Assembly: GCF_000425105.1 (NCBI RefSeq)
Contig: NZ_AULD01000006.1
Location: 248,001-312,000, forward strand
DNA: 64,000 bases
Direction of reading: 5' to 3'
DNA from: Agrococcus lahaulensis DSM 17612
Lineage (GTDB): Bacteria; Actinomycetota; Actinomycetes; Actinomycetales; Microbacteriaceae
The notes beneath the pieces were generated by a model. It made no database searches and was not told the origin of the DNA. It was given only the letters and a program-made list of their open reading frames with translations. Positions 1 to 8,713 of the stretch are shown here, in pieces (the first letter of the stretch is position 1; every line of letters begins with the position of its first letter). A program made the position numbers and the translations under genes.

Positions 1-1546
1 CGTCGGGCGTGATGAGCGAGTCGGCGCCGCCCTGCGCGACGAGCACGGGCGCGTCGATCGGGAGCGTCGGCACGTTCTCGGCGGCGCGCGCGCCGAGCGC
101 GCCGTCACCCGGGCTGCGGGAGAAGACCGGGGCGCCGCTGAAGACCGAGGTTGCGAGCGAGACGAGCGTCGCGGGGTCGGTGAGGCAGCGCTGCTGCATC
201 GACTGCACCATGATGCGCGCGCCCGGCCGCACGGAGTCGCGCGGCGCGACGTCGGGGTAGGCGGCGTCGTAGGCGGCGAGCGCGAACGAGGCGAAGACCG
301 GGCCGACGACCGAGCCCGCGACGCCGTCGAGGAGCGCGGGGAGGTCGGTCGCGGGCGCCATCGCCGCGACGCCGACGATCTCGAGCTCGGGCGCGTAGTC
401 GGCAGCCATGCCGCCGGCCCAGAGCGCGGCGTGCCCGCCCTGCGAGTGCCCCCACAGCACCGTCTCGGGCGCGATCGCGGCCTCGCCGAGCCGCTGCGCG
501 GCGCGCACCGCGTCGAGCACGCTCCGCCCCTCCCCCTCGCCGATGAGGTACGGCTGGCTCCCGGCTGTGCCGAGCCCGGCGTAGTCGGTCGCGACGACCG
601 CCCAGCCCGCGTCGATCGCGGTCTGCGGGTCGGGCATCGCCCCGGCCGCGAGCGGCTCGTCGAGCAGCGTCGGCGCGCACCCGGTCGCGAAGCCCGTCGT
701 GCCGTGCGCCCACGCGATCACCGGGTGCTGGGCGCCGCGCTCGGGCACGATGACGAGGCCGGATGCGACGGCGGGGCGGCCGTCGGCGTCGGTCGTCGTG
801 TAGAGGATCCGCCACGCGGTCGAGCTGTCGGGCATCGCGCGGTCGAAGGGCTCGCTGCGCAGGAGCGCGCCGGGTGTCGACGGCACGTCCGCCGGCGGGT
901 CGTAGGACGCGTCCGGGCGCGGGGAGGCGCTCAGGTGCGCGCTCAGGAGCGTCGCGCCGACCGTCGCGACGAGGGCGAGCGCCGCGACCGCGCGCCGCCG
1001 ACGCTCGCGCGGCGCTCCGCCGGCCCGCGCGGGACGGCGGCGCAGGAGCGCGACGCCGAGCAGCGCGAGCCGCGCGCCGAAGAGCGCCGCGATCGCGAGC
1101 ACCGACACGTCGGGCCACGCGAGCGCGAGGAGGCCGAGCAGCATCGTCACGATCGCTAGGGCGAGCGCGACGCCGCGGTCTCCCTCGGGGCCGCGCAGCG
1201 CGCGCACGCCGTCGACGGCGCCGCCCACGACGAGCGCGGCGCCCACCACGAGCACGAGCGCGGCGATCGTCAGCGACGGCAGCGCGAGGACGGCGGCCCC
1301 CGCGCCGATCCAGGCGAGCGCGAGCAGCGCGCTCCACGAGCGGCTGCCGCGCACGAGCTCCGCGGCGCCGGCCACGACGAGCGCGATCGCGAGCAGCACG
1401 ACGAGGGCGCCGAGCGAGAGGAACGGGCGCACGACGAGCACGAGGCCGAGCCCGACGCATCCGACGCCGACCGCGATCGAGAGCCACCGCGGCGCGCGCT
1501 CCAGGAGGCCGCCGGCCCGTCCTCCCGTGCGCGACAGCAGCCCCAT
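1..1546 (-). CDS. DUF308 membrane domain fused to secretory-type lipase (C-terminus cut by window edge)
   Basis: The reading frame starts at ATG 1546 (MGLLSRTGG) and runs off the left edge, so the C-terminus is missing. Residues ~20-165 hold about six hydrophobic helices in paired repeats, as in DUF308/HdeD acid-resistance membrane proteins. A short basic linker follows, then an alpha/beta-hydrolase of the secretory lipase (LIP) type, with the nucleophile elbow GHSQGG encoded near 445-462 and an upstream HGTTGF oxyanion-type motif. The likely role is hydrolysis of an ester or lipid substrate at the outer face of the membrane, with the DUF308 part as anchor. The substrate cannot be read from the sequence. 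The 105-1628 frame on the same strand is an arginine/alanine-rich shadow. ssrA lies just upstream. Confidence 0.8.
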   Translation of the reverse strand, partial: MGLLSRTGGRAGGLLERAPRWLSIAVGVGCVGLGLVLVVRPFLSLGALVVLLAIALVVAGAAELVRGSRSWSALLALAWIGAGAAVLALPSLTIAALVLVVGAALVVGGAVDGVRALRGPEGDRGVALALAIVTMLLGLLALAWPDVSVLAIAALFGARLALLGVALLRRRPARAGGAPRERRRRAVAALALVATVGATLLSAHLSASPRPDASYDPPADVPSTPGALLRSEPFDRAMPDSSTAWRILYTTTDADGRPAVASGLVIVPERGAQHPVIAWAHGTTGFATGCAPTLLDEPLAAGAMPDPQTAIDAGWAVVATDYAGLGTAGSQPYLIGEGEGRSVLDAVRAAQRLGEAAIAPETVLWGHSQGGHAALWAGGMAADYAPELEIVGVAAMAPATDLPALLDGVAGSVVGPVFASFALAAYDAAYPDVAPRDSVRPGARIMVQSMQQRCLTDPATLVSLATSVFSGAPVFSRSPGDGALGARAAENVPTLPIDAPVLVAQGGADSLITPD

Positions 1547-1594
1547 GGCTCGACAGTAGCGAGCGGGGGCTCTCACAGCGTGCGACTCGACCGA

Positions 1595-1965
1595 TGGTGG
1601 AGATGGGGGGAATCGAACCCCCGTCCAACGCTCACATCGTGCGGCTTCTCCGGGTGCAGCTCAAGGGTGGCGTTCTGCTCGGCTCCGACCTTTGTCCTGA
1701 GCACCTAGGTCGACGAGCCCAGTCACAGTTCAAGTCCCGCGATGCCCTGTGACGCAGCATCGCAGCGAGCTCTCAAGATGACGCCAGGGTCCGGGGCGAG
1801 AGCGACCCCGGTCTGACGGACTTCAGGCTCGCTTAGGCAGCGAGGGCGAAGTCGGTGCGCTTTGCATCGGCACCTATTGGTTTGCAGGGGGCGTTGAAGA
1901 GATGACCCTGCATCCTCTACCCGCTTCCCGCAGCAATCGAGACGCTGTCGAAACCGATCATCCCC
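1595..1965 (-). ncRNA. ssrA: tmRNA (transfer-messenger RNA)
   Basis: The 5' end GGGGATGATCGGTTTCGACA (from 1965) and the 3' end, with a T-arm GGTTCGATTCC-like stretch and CATCTCCACCA (to 1595), pair into a 7-bp acceptor stem with one G-U. The 3' CCA is genome-encoded. The internal tag frame at 1871-1833 reads ADAKRTDFALAA followed by TAA. tmRNA works with SmpB, encoded about 4 kb away on the same strand, to rescue stalled ribosomes and tag the peptide for proteolysis. The length of 371 nt is normal for a one-piece tmRNA. Confidence 0.96.
1833..1871 (-). other. tmRNA tag-peptide reading frame
   Basis: Twelve codons plus TAA inside ssrA read Ala-Asp-Ala-Lys-Arg-Thr-Asp-Phe-Ala-Leu-Ala-Ala. The resume codon is GCC at 1871-1869. 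The ALAA ending is the usual protease-recognised degron. Confidence 0.93.
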
Positions 1966-1995
1966 GTGCTGGGTGCGAGTCGCACGCTGTGGAGT

Positions 1996-2001
1996 TGTCA
2001 A
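1996..2001 (-). promoter_or_regulatory. ssrA -35 box
   Basis: The minus strand carries a consensus TTGACA at 2001-1996, about 30 bp before the tmRNA 5' end at 1965. At the expected 16-18 bp spacing the -10 region is only TCGCAC/CTCGCA, so the -10 is non-consensus. This is the best SigA-type -35 seen in the window. Confidence 0.55.
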
Positions 2002-2100
2002 TGCCGGATGCGTCCGGCGCGCTGGCGAGGCCAGCCCACCACGATAGCGCGGCCGCGAGCGGACGGCAAGCCGTCGGCGTCGGTGGGAGCGCGGCTTCGC

Positions 2101-2106
2101 TAGGAT
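2101..2106 (+). promoter_or_regulatory. -10 hexamer before murJ-like gene
   Basis: TAGGAT lies about 88 nt before the GTG at 2194. The implied 5' leader is about 80 nt, so this is one of the few plus-strand genes here that is probably not leaderless. Confidence 0.4.
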
Positions 2107-2193
2107 CGGCGCGAGCAGAGCGCCGCTGCTCACGACCTCGACCGAAGGGCGGCATGCGCGCACCGAGCCGACGCCCCGGGGCCGACGGGCACC

Positions 2194-3732
2194 GTGCCTG
2201 AGCGCCGCGGCGGGCTGGGCCGGGCCGCCTTCCTCGTGACCGCGCTCACGGCGGTCTCGACGCTGCTCGGCTTCGTCCGCGACGTCGTGATCGCCGCGGT
2301 GTTCGGCGCGAGCGCGAGCCTCGACGCGTACCTCGTCGCGCAAGGGCTCATGAACATCGTGCTCGCGCTCATCGCGACCGCGATGGCCCGGTCCGCGACG
2401 CCCGTGCTCGCGCGCGAGGCCGAGGCGGAGGACGCGTGCCGCGGGCACCGCTCCTTCGATGTCGCGATCACCGTCACGATGATCGTGCTCGGGGTCGGCA
2501 GCATCGCCATGGGGCTGCTCGCCGCTCCCGTGACCGCGATCCTCGCCCCAGGCTTCGACGGGGCGCAAGCGGAGACGGCGCAGCACCTCACGCGGATCGT
2601 GCTGATCGCCTCGGTCCTCATCGCCGGCACGAACCTGCTCGCGTCGTACTCGCAGGCGCACGGCTCGTTCGCGTGGTCCGCGCTCCAGGGCGTGCCCTTC
2701 AACATCATCATGATCGGCGCCGCCGGCCTCCTGGGCCCGACGTGGGGCATCTCCGCGCTCGCCGTCGGCTTCGTGCTCGGCTCGCTCGCCCGGCTGCTGC
2801 TGCAGCTGCCACCGCTCGTGCGGCTCGGCGCGCGAGTGCGACCGAGCCTGCGCCTGCGGGATCCCGGGTTCCGCGAGATCGCCGGCCTCGTCCCGCCCAT
2901 GCTCGTCGGCAACGCGGTCGGGAACATCAACACGCTCGTCGATCGCGCGGTGGGCTCGACGCTCGACGAGGGCGCGATCACCGCCGTCTCCTACGCGTGG
3001 CGGCTCGTGAGCCTGCCGGAGACGCTCCTGATCGCCTCGCTGCTGGTGCCGCTGTACCCGGCGATGGGTGCCGCGGCGAACCGGCTGCCCGAGCTCGGGC
3101 GGCTCGTCGGGCGCGGGCTGTCGGCCGCCGTCACGCTCCTGACGCCGATCTGCATCGTGCTCGCCCTGGCTGCGCAGCCGCTCGTGGAGCTCGCGTTCGG
3201 CCGCGGTGCCTTCGACGACGCAGCGGTCGCAGCCACGGCGTCAGCGGTCGTCTGGTTCACGCCGGCGCTGCTCGCGCTCGGCTGCCGGCAGGTCGTCGTG
3301 AGCGCCTCCTACGCACGGCGCGACTCCAGGGCGCCCGTCCTGGTCGCCGTCGCGGCGATGGTGGTGAACATCGTGGGCGACGTCCTGCTCGCGCCCGTCA
3401 TGGGGGTCGCCGGTCTCGCGCTCGCGTCGAGCGCCTCGCTCGGCGCGGCCGCCGTCGCGAACACGTGGCTGCTGCACCGGCGCCACGGCGTGCTCGATCT
3501 GCGCGCGACCGGGGCGCTCGTCGCGCGCGCGGCGGGCGTCGGAGCGGTCGCCGCGCTCGGCGGCGGTGCCGTCCTCGCGGTGCTGCCCGGACTGCCGCCC
3601 GTGCTCGACTGCGCGATCGTCGCGATCGTCGTGGGCGGCATCTACGTCGCGGGGCTCGCGGCACTGCGCGCGCCGGAGCTCGCGGTGCCGCTCGACATGG
3701 TGCGCGCGGCCGTGCGACGACGCCGGCGCTGA
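2194..3732 (+). CDS. MurJ/MviN-family lipid-linked precursor flippase
   Basis: The protein has 512 residues with roughly 14 transmembrane helices across its length. It opens with the MOP/MurJ-like LLGFVRDVVIAAVFGAS segment and an early charged RD pair. Family members flip lipid II or other undecaprenyl-linked sugars across the membrane. GTG 2194 is chosen because the MurJ homology begins right after it (MPERRGGLGRAAFLV). The gene is convergent with an ATP-grasp ligase and shares a terminator-like hairpin with it. It does not sit in the usual actinobacterial rnpA/trxA-side murJ context, so it may be a second paralogue dedicated to a surface polymer. Family is certain; the cargo is inference. 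Confidence 0.85.
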   Translation: MPERRGGLGRAAFLVTALTAVSTLLGFVRDVVIAAVFGASASLDAYLVAQGLMNIVLALIATAMARSATPVLAREAEAEDACRGHRSFDVAITVTMIVLGVGSIAMGLLAAPVTAILAPGFDGAQAETAQHLTRIVLIASVLIAGTNLLASYSQAHGSFAWSALQGVPFNIIMIGAAGLLGPTWGISALAVGFVLGSLARLLLQLPPLVRLGARVRPSLRLRDPGFREIAGLVPPMLVGNAVGNINTLVDRAVGSTLDEGAITAVSYAWRLVSLPETLLIASLLVPLYPAMGAAANRLPELGRLVGRGLSAAVTLLTPICIVLALAAQPLVELAFGRGAFDDAAVAATASAVVWFTPALLALGCRQVVVSASYARRDSRAPVLVAVAAMVVNIVGDVLLAPVMGVAGLALASSASLGAAAVANTWLLHRRHGVLDLRATGALVARAAGVGAVAALGGGAVLAVLPGLPPVLDCAIVAIVVGGIYVAGLAALRAPELAVPLDMVRAAVRRRRR

Positions 3733-3771
3733 GGCGCGCCCGCGAGCGTCAGCGCTCGCGCGGGGCGCGCC
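3733..3771. terminator. Bidirectional hairpin between convergent genes
   Basis: An inverted repeat (GGCGCGCCC.GCGAGCG / CGCTCGCGCGGGGCGCGCC) lies right after the murJ-like stop and overlaps the last codons and stop of the ATP-grasp gene. The arms match imperfectly with a small bulge. There is no T-run, as is common for terminators in high-GC actinobacteria. Confidence 0.55.
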
Positions 3772-4963
3772 GGGCGCGAGGGCGCAGCCTCGCGCTCGCG
3801 AGGTGCAGCCCAGGACCGGGGTCGCGGAGGTCCCAGATGCTGCGCTGCGCACCGCGCGACCAGCGCAGCGAGTCGAGCACATCGGCCGCGAGCCCGCCCC
3901 GCCGCTCCGCGAACGCGCGGCGCAGGTCACCGGCCATCCACGCGTAGCGCATGCCTGCCGGCGCGTCCTCCAGCTCCGGCACGGTGCCCTCGAGCACGAG
4001 CCGCCCCCACGCATCCGGCAGCCCGGGCCGTGCCCGCTCCGTGAGCGCGAGGGATCCGAAGAAGCGCCCGTTGAAGTCGATGAGGTGCGGGACGCCGTCG
4101 GCACCGGTGAGGAACTGCAGCTCCACGAGCCCCTCCCAGCCGAGGTCGGCCAGCAGCGCCTCTGCTCGGTCCGCGAGCCGCTCGTCGACCGGCACCGTCT
4201 CCGCGCGCGCCGAGGCTCCGCTCGGGGTGGGCCAGAGGCGCGAGGCCTCCTGCTGCACGCGCCCGACGAGCCGGCCCTCGGCGACGATCCCGATGAGCGC
4301 TCCGAGCTCGCCGGAGACCGGCTCCTGCAGCACCGGCTCGGCGCCGACGTCGCGGATGTGCTGGATGCGGTCCCGGGCGGAGCGCACGTCGGGGAAGAGG
4401 CGCGCCTCGGTGCGGTGCGACTTCGTCTGCCCGGGGAACCAGTGCGTGCGGGTCTTCACGACCACGGGGCCGCGCCACGCCGCCATCGCCGCGTCGGTCG
4501 CGAGCTCGGTCCGCGGCGAGGCGAGGCCTGCAGAGCGCGCGGCCGTCGCGAGCCGCAGCCGGTCGAGCGCTGCCGCGACGGCGTCCCATCGAGGGTGCGC
4601 GACGCGCGCCGGGATCGCGTCGCGATACGACGAGAGCGCGGCCATCCAGTCGTCGGAGCCCCCGAACACGATGTCGTAGCCGCCCTCCTCGATCGCCCGC
4701 CGGAGGCCGTCGAGGAAGTCGCCGCCGTCGCGGCGCGGACGGGGCACGACGTGCGTCCGCGAGCTCGCGCGCGACGCGCCGAGCATCCCGCCGCCGTCCG
4801 GGGTGCCGACCCCGACGACCCAGCCGGATCGCCGCAGCGACCGCGCGGCCGCGAGCGCACCGCGATCGCGGCTCGTGCTGACGATGAGGGCGCGCAGCGG
4901 CCGGTCGAGCGCCGCGGACGCCGACGTCACGGGCAGGCCCTGCGCCGCTGCCGATCTCGCCAT
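3749..4963 (-). CDS. ATP-grasp domain carboxylate-amine/thiol ligase-like protein
   Basis: The protein has 404 residues. An N-terminal Rossmann-like preATP-grasp part (RALIVSTSRDRGALAAARSL) precedes an ATP-grasp core with GPVVVKTRTHWFPG, a hinge QEPVSGELG and the late metal-binding stretch LIDFNGRFFGS. The family activates a carboxylate as acyl-phosphate for attack by an amine or thiol; the substrate is unknown. ATG 4963 is chosen over in-frame ATGs upstream (5008, 5023) because GGGGAG sits just before it. The convergent flippase invites a role in modifying a lipid-linked or surface polymer, but that is inference. Confidence 0.75.
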   Translation of the reverse strand: MARSAAAQGLPVTSASAALDRPLRALIVSTSRDRGALAAARSLRRSGWVVGVGTPDGGGMLGASRASSRTHVVPRPRRDGGDFLDGLRRAIEEGGYDIVFGGSDDWMAALSSYRDAIPARVAHPRWDAVAAALDRLRLATAARSAGLASPRTELATDAAMAAWRGPVVVKTRTHWFPGQTKSHRTEARLFPDVRSARDRIQHIRDVGAEPVLQEPVSGELGALIGIVAEGRLVGRVQQEASRLWPTPSGASARAETVPVDERLADRAEALLADLGWEGLVELQFLTGADGVPHLIDFNGRFFGSLALTERARPGLPDAWGRLVLEGTVPELEDAPAGMRYAWMAGDLRRAFAERRGGLAADVLDSLRWSRGAQRSIWDLRDPGPGLHLASARLRPRARRAPRER

Positions 4964-5063
4964 CCCGCTCCCCGATCCCCGGCCTCCCGATCCCCGGCCG
5001 CATCCCATGGAAGCACAGTGCACCTGGCGGCGGCGCCCCCGTGCGGGCGCGCCGCCGATCGGC

Positions 5064-6092
5064 TCAGCCGAACAGCAGCTCCGCCTCGCGGTAGCGGTGC
5101 TCGGGCACGCGCTTGAGGTCGCCGAGCGCCGCCGACATCGGCACCCGCACGATCTCGGTGCCGCGCAGCGAGACCATCGAGCCCCACGCGCGATCGGTGA
5201 TCGCGTCGACCGCGGCGAGCCCGAAGCGCGTCGCGAGCACGCGATCGGCGCCGGAGGGCGCGCCGCCGCGCTGGATGTGGCCGAGCACCGTCGCTCGCGA
5301 CTCGATGCCCGTGCGCTCCTCGATCATGGGCGCGAGCACCTCGCCGATGCCGCCGAGGCGGGGCCGGTCGAAGGCGTCGAGCCCCTTGCGCGAGTACTCC
5401 TCGTCCATCCCCTCGAGCTTGAAGCCCTCCGAGACGACGACGAGCGGCGCCCGTCGGCGGTCGTAGACGGATTGCACGTACTCGCAGATCCACTCGATCG
5501 AGCGCGGCTGCTCGGGGATGAGCGTGACGTGCGCGCCGGTGGCGATGCCGGTGTGGAGCGCGATCCAGCCGACGTGCCGCCCCATGACCTCGAGCACCAT
5601 GCAGCGCATGTGCGAGTCGCCCGTCGTGCGCAGCCGGTCGCCGGCCTCGGTCGCGATCTGCACGGCGGTGTCGAAGCCGAACGTGTAGTCGGTCGCGTCG
5701 AGGTCGTTGTCGATCGTCTTCGGGACCCCGACGATCGGGATGCCGTCGTCGGCGAGCCGGTTGGCCGCCGCGAGCGTGCCCTCGCCGCCGATCGCCATGA
5801 CCGCCTCGATCCCGAGCCGCTCGAGCGTCTCTGCGATGCGCTCCGGCCCGCCCTTCTCCCCCTCGTAGGGATTCGTGCGGCTCGTGCCGAGGATCGTGCC
5901 GCCGACGCGGGAGGTGCCGCGCACGGCCGAGCGGTTGAGCACCCGCACGTCGCCCTCCTTGAGCCCCCGGTAGCCGTCGCGGATGCCGACGAACTCGTGC
6001 CCGTGGTGCTTCATCCCGGTGAGCACGGCGGCTCGGATGACCGCGTTGAGACCGGGGCAGTCGCCGCCGGACGTCAGGATGCCGATGCGCAT
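5064..6092 (-). CDS. pfkA: 6-phosphofructokinase, actinobacterial group III
   Basis: The protein has 342 residues. The N-terminal GGDCPGLNAVIRAAV, catalytic PKTIDNDLDATDYTFGFDTA and MGRHVGWIALHTG motifs define the PFK family, which phosphorylates fructose 6-phosphate in glycolysis. At the two donor-discriminating sites the protein has Gly in GGEGT (E. coli 104-equivalent, ATP-type) and Lys in PKTIDND (124-equivalent, common in PPi enzymes). AAGGG before ATG 6092 is a good ribosome-binding site. It lies between the ATP-grasp gene and smpB on the same strand, with an 87-nt gap to smpB. Confidence 0.93.
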   Translation of the reverse strand: MRIGILTSGGDCPGLNAVIRAAVLTGMKHHGHEFVGIRDGYRGLKEGDVRVLNRSAVRGTSRVGGTILGTSRTNPYEGEKGGPERIAETLERLGIEAVMAIGGEGTLAAANRLADDGIPIVGVPKTIDNDLDATDYTFGFDTAVQIATEAGDRLRTTGDSHMRCMVLEVMGRHVGWIALHTGIATGAHVTLIPEQPRSIEWICEYVQSVYDRRRAPLVVVSEGFKLEGMDEEYSRKGLDAFDRPRLGGIGEVLAPMIEERTGIESRATVLGHIQRGGAPSGADRVLATRFGLAAVDAITDRAWGSMVSLRGTEIVRVPMSAALGDLKRVPEHRYREAELLFG

Positions 6093-6179
6093 GTCGCCCT
6101 TCCGCCGACGACCCTGGGTGAGCGCCGGCAGGGCCCATTCAAGTCGACGCGCGCTGGGAAAGTCGAACCGCGCGGGACG

Positions 6180-6656
6180 TCAGTCTCCCAGGCGGTTCCG
6201 CGTGCGCATCGCGCGCTCGGCCTCGCGCTTGTCCTGGCGCTCGCGCAGCGCGTGCCGCTTGTCGTACTCCTTCTTGCCCTTCGCGACCGCGAGCTCGACC
6301 TTCGCGCGGCCGTCCGAGAAGTAGAGCGAGAGCGGCACGAGCGTGTAGCCGCCCTGCGCGACCTTCGCGGCGAGCTTGTCGATCTCATCGCGGTGCAGCA
6401 GGAGCTTGCGCTTCCGCCGCGGCGGGTGGTTCGTCCACGTGCCCTGCCCGTACTCGGGGATGTGCACGGCGTCGAGCCACGCCTCGCCGCGGTCGACGAA
6501 CGCGTAGCCGTCGACGAGCGATGCGCGACCCGCGCGCAGCGACTTCACCTCGGTGCCGGTGAGCACGAGACCCGCTTCGATGCGGTCCTCGATGTGGTAG
6601 TCGTGGCGCGCCTTGCGGTTCTGCGCCACGACCTTCTGGCCCTGTTCGCGCGGCAT
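6180..6656 (-). CDS. smpB: SsrA-binding protein SmpB
   Basis: The protein has 158 residues, normal for SmpB. It has the N-terminal [20 protein letters not shown] and EVKSLRAG motifs of the OB fold and the basic C-terminal tail [20 protein letters not shown] that enters the mRNA channel. It delivers tmRNA (encoded at 1595-1965) to stalled ribosomes. ATG 6656 follows GGGAGCGAGCC. It stands 77 bp after ftsX, with its own candidate promoter in the gap. Confidence 0.97.
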   Translation of the reverse strand: MPREQGQKVVAQNRKARHDYHIEDRIEAGLVLTGTEVKSLRAGRASLVDGYAFVDRGEAWLDAVHIPEYGQGTWTNHPPRRKRKLLLHRDEIDKLAAKVAQGGYTLVPLSLYFSDGRAKVELAVAKGKKEYDKRHALRERQDKREAERAMRTRNRLGD

Positions 6657-6708
6657 GGCTCGCTCCCGGCTCGGTGGTCTCGACAGCCCGACGCTCGGGC
6701 AGCCGCCC

Positions 6709-6714
6709 AGTGTA
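6709..6714 (-). promoter_or_regulatory. -10 hexamer before smpB
   Basis: The minus strand reads TACACT at 6714-6709, in the ftsX-smpB gap, giving a leader of about 45 nt that contains the smpB ribosome-binding site. It suggests smpB can be expressed apart from ftsEX. Confidence 0.4.
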
Positions 6715-6733
6715 GCGCGGCTCGGGCCGCGGC

Positions 6734-7648
6734 TCAGATCCTCAGGTAGCGGCGGATCGCGACCGCGGCGGCGACGCCCGCGAAGAGCACGCCGATCCCG
6801 AGCAGCACGGGCGCGACGACGAGCGCGTCGTCGAGCCCCACGATCGCGATCGTCTGCAGCATCGGCGCGACGTAGCCCTGCAGCAGGAAGTGCACGGTCG
6901 CGACGACCGCTCCCGCGGCGAGCACCGCGCCGACGAGCGCGGCGACGATCCCCTCGATGATGAACGGCGTCTGGATGAACCGGTTCGAGGCGCCGACGAG
7001 CCGCATGATCCCGAGCTCGCGCTTGCGGGAGAAGGCGGAGAGGCGGATGGTCGTGGAGATGAGCAGCACGGCCGCGACGAGCATGAGCACGGCGATGCCG
7101 ATCGCGACGAGGCTCGCGGTGCTCAGCACCTGGAAGATCGGCTCGAGCAGCGCCCGTTGATCGCGCACCTCGAGCACGCCCGGCAGCGCGCTCGTCGCCT
7201 CGCGGATGAGGTCGGCGTCCTGCGGCGCGGTGGGCCGCACCCACAGCGCCTCGTTCATCGTCTCGGGGCTCGCGAACTCGGCGCTCGAGGTGCCCCCGAA
7301 CTGCTCCATGAAGTGCTGATAGGCGAGCTCGCGATCCTCGAACTCGACATCGGCGACGTAGGGCGCGATCGCGACGCTCTCGAGCACTGCCCGCACGGCG
7401 TCGACCTGCTCGGCGGTCGCGGCGGTCTGGCTGCACGTCGCCGTCGCGTCGACGGGCCCGCAGAAGTAGATCCCCACCTGGGCCCGGTCGTACCAGAAGC
7501 CCTTCATCTGGGTGATCTGCATCTGCAGCAGGATCGCGGCGCCGACGAAGGACAGCGAGATGAACGTCACGAGCACGACCGAGACGACGACCGAGAGGTT
7601 GCGGCGCAAGCCGTTCCACACCTCCTGCGCGATCAGCTGGACCCTCAC
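6734..7648 (-). CDS. ftsX: Cell-division ABC permease FtsX
   Basis: The protein has 304 residues with the FtsX layout: a short cytoplasmic N-terminus ([20 protein letters not shown]), helix 1, a large extracellular loop (~50-165) and three C-terminal helices starting at [18 protein letters not shown]. With FtsE it controls peptidoglycan hydrolases at the septum; in actinobacteria the partner is a RipC-type hydrolase (not in this window). Cys54 and Cys62 in the loop ([17 protein letters not shown]) could form a disulfide. The GTG start overlaps the ftsE stop by 4 nt (GTGA), so the two are translationally coupled. Confidence 0.96.
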   Translation of the reverse strand: MRVQLIAQEVWNGLRRNLSVVVSVVLVTFISLSFVGAAILLQMQITQMKGFWYDRAQVGIYFCGPVDATATCSQTAATAEQVDAVRAVLESVAIAPYVADVEFEDRELAYQHFMEQFGGTSSAEFASPETMNEALWVRPTAPQDADLIREATSALPGVLEVRDQRALLEPIFQVLSTASLVAIGIAVLMLVAAVLLISTTIRLSAFSRKRELGIMRLVGASNRFIQTPFIIEGIVAALVGAVLAAGAVVATVHFLLQGYVAPMLQTIAIVGLDDALVVAPVLLGIGVLFAGVAAAVAIRRYLRI

Positions 7649-8388
7649 GCGGTCTCCTCCTCGAGCGCTCGCGGCGCGAGCTCGTCGTCGTCGCCGAGGT
7701 GGCGCCGGTAGGACCCGTGGGCTTCGTCGCGCATGATGCGGCCGGCGTCGAGCTCGACGACGCGCTTCTGCATCTCGTCGACGATCGAGGCCTCGTGCGT
7801 CGCCATGACGACCGTCGTGCCGCCCTCGTTGATGCGGGCGAGCAGCGCCATGATGCCCGCGCTCGTCGAGGGGTCGAGGTTGCCGGTCGGCTCGTCGGCC
7901 AGCAGGATCGGCGGCCGGTTGACGACCGCGCGCGCGATGGCGACGCGCTGCTGCTCGCCGCCCGAGAGCTCGTGCGGCAGCCGTGACGCCTTGCCCGCGA
8001 GCCCGACGATCTTCAGCACGTCGGGCACTGCCTCCGAGATGAAGGCGCGGCTCTTGCCGATGACCTGCAGCGTGAAGGCGACGTTCTCGTAGACGGTCTT
8101 GTTGCCGAGCAGGCGGAAGTCCTGGAAGACGACGCCGAGGTTGCGGCGGAAGAAGGGCACGCGCCGATTCGGCAGCGCCTTGAGGCGCTGGCCGAGCACG
8201 TGCACCTCGCCGCTCGAGGGCGTCTCCTCGCGCAGCACCATGCGGATGAGCGTGGACTTGCCCGAGCCGGAGGCGCCGACGAGGAAGACGAACTCGCCCT
8301 TGAGGATCTCGAGCGAGACGCCGTCAAGCGCGGGGCGGGCCTTGCGGGAGTAGGTCTTCGAGACCTCGTCGAAGCGGATCATGGCCAT
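7645..8388 (-). CDS. ftsE: Cell-division ATP-binding protein FtsE
   Basis: The protein has 247 residues. It has Walker [11 protein letters not shown]-loop VVFQDFRLL, signature LSGGEQQR and Walker [13 protein letters not shown]. It is the cytoplasmic ATPase of the FtsEX complex. The start is either ATG 8388 (MAMIRF) or ATG 8382 (MIRFDEVSK); the second fits the family better and lies 9 nt after a TACCCT hexamer. The C-terminus carries an acidic tail ([15 protein letters not shown]) beyond the ABC fold. In most actinobacteria prfB lies directly upstream; here two unrelated genes intervene. Confidence 0.96.
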   Translation of the reverse strand: MAMIRFDEVSKTYSRKARPALDGVSLEILKGEFVFLVGASGSGKSTLIRMVLREETPSSGEVHVLGQRLKALPNRRVPFFRRNLGVVFQDFRLLGNKTVYENVAFTLQVIGKSRAFISEAVPDVLKIVGLAGKASRLPHELSGGEQQRVAIARAVVNRPPILLADEPTGNLDPSTSAGIMALLARINEGGTTVVMATHEASIVDEMQKRVVELDAGRIMRDEAHGSYRRHLGDDDELAPRALEEETA

Positions 8389-8391
8389 CCG

Positions 8392-8397
8392 AGGGTA
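8392..8397 (-). promoter_or_regulatory. -10 hexamer before ftsE
   Basis: The minus strand has TACCCT at 8397-8392, 3 nt before ATG 8388 and 9 nt before ATG 8382. It argues that ftsEX is transcribed from its own near-leaderless promoter and supports the shorter FtsE start. Confidence 0.45.
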
Positions 8398-8713
8398 CGG
8401 GCGGGCGGTGGCAGCACTCGGCTCCGCGTCGGCGCGTCATCATTCGTGCGCTCGGCGTGTCGCCGGGAAGCGGGCGCGGCGCCGGCCTCGGCCCCGGGCG
8501 TGTCGTGGGCGAACCGTGCGACGACCGTTACCGATCTGTTATCGTTGACGCCGTCGAGCCAGTCGGTGCTTACGCCCGACCTCTTGCCGCGGTCACGGGC
8601 GGCAGCGCGGCTCGGCCATCGCCATCCCAAGCGCTCGACGGCTCCCCGGGCATCCGCCCGGAGCGCGCCGTCGCACCCGCTTGTCCGCTCCACGAGAGGT
8701 CCGACTCATCTCC
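8398..8713. other. Intergenic gap between ftsE and beta-helix gene
   Basis: About 315 bp without a supported gene. It is less GC-biased around 8525-8550 (ccgttaccgatctgttatcg) and probably holds the promoter of the secreted beta-helix gene, but I cannot place -35/-10 boxes with confidence. Open frames here lack coding character. Confidence 0.4.

Noticed and set aside
105-1628. 507-residue minus-strand frame at the left end
   Set aside because: Out-of-frame Arg-rich translation that runs into ssrA; the correct frame is the DUF308-lipase reading.
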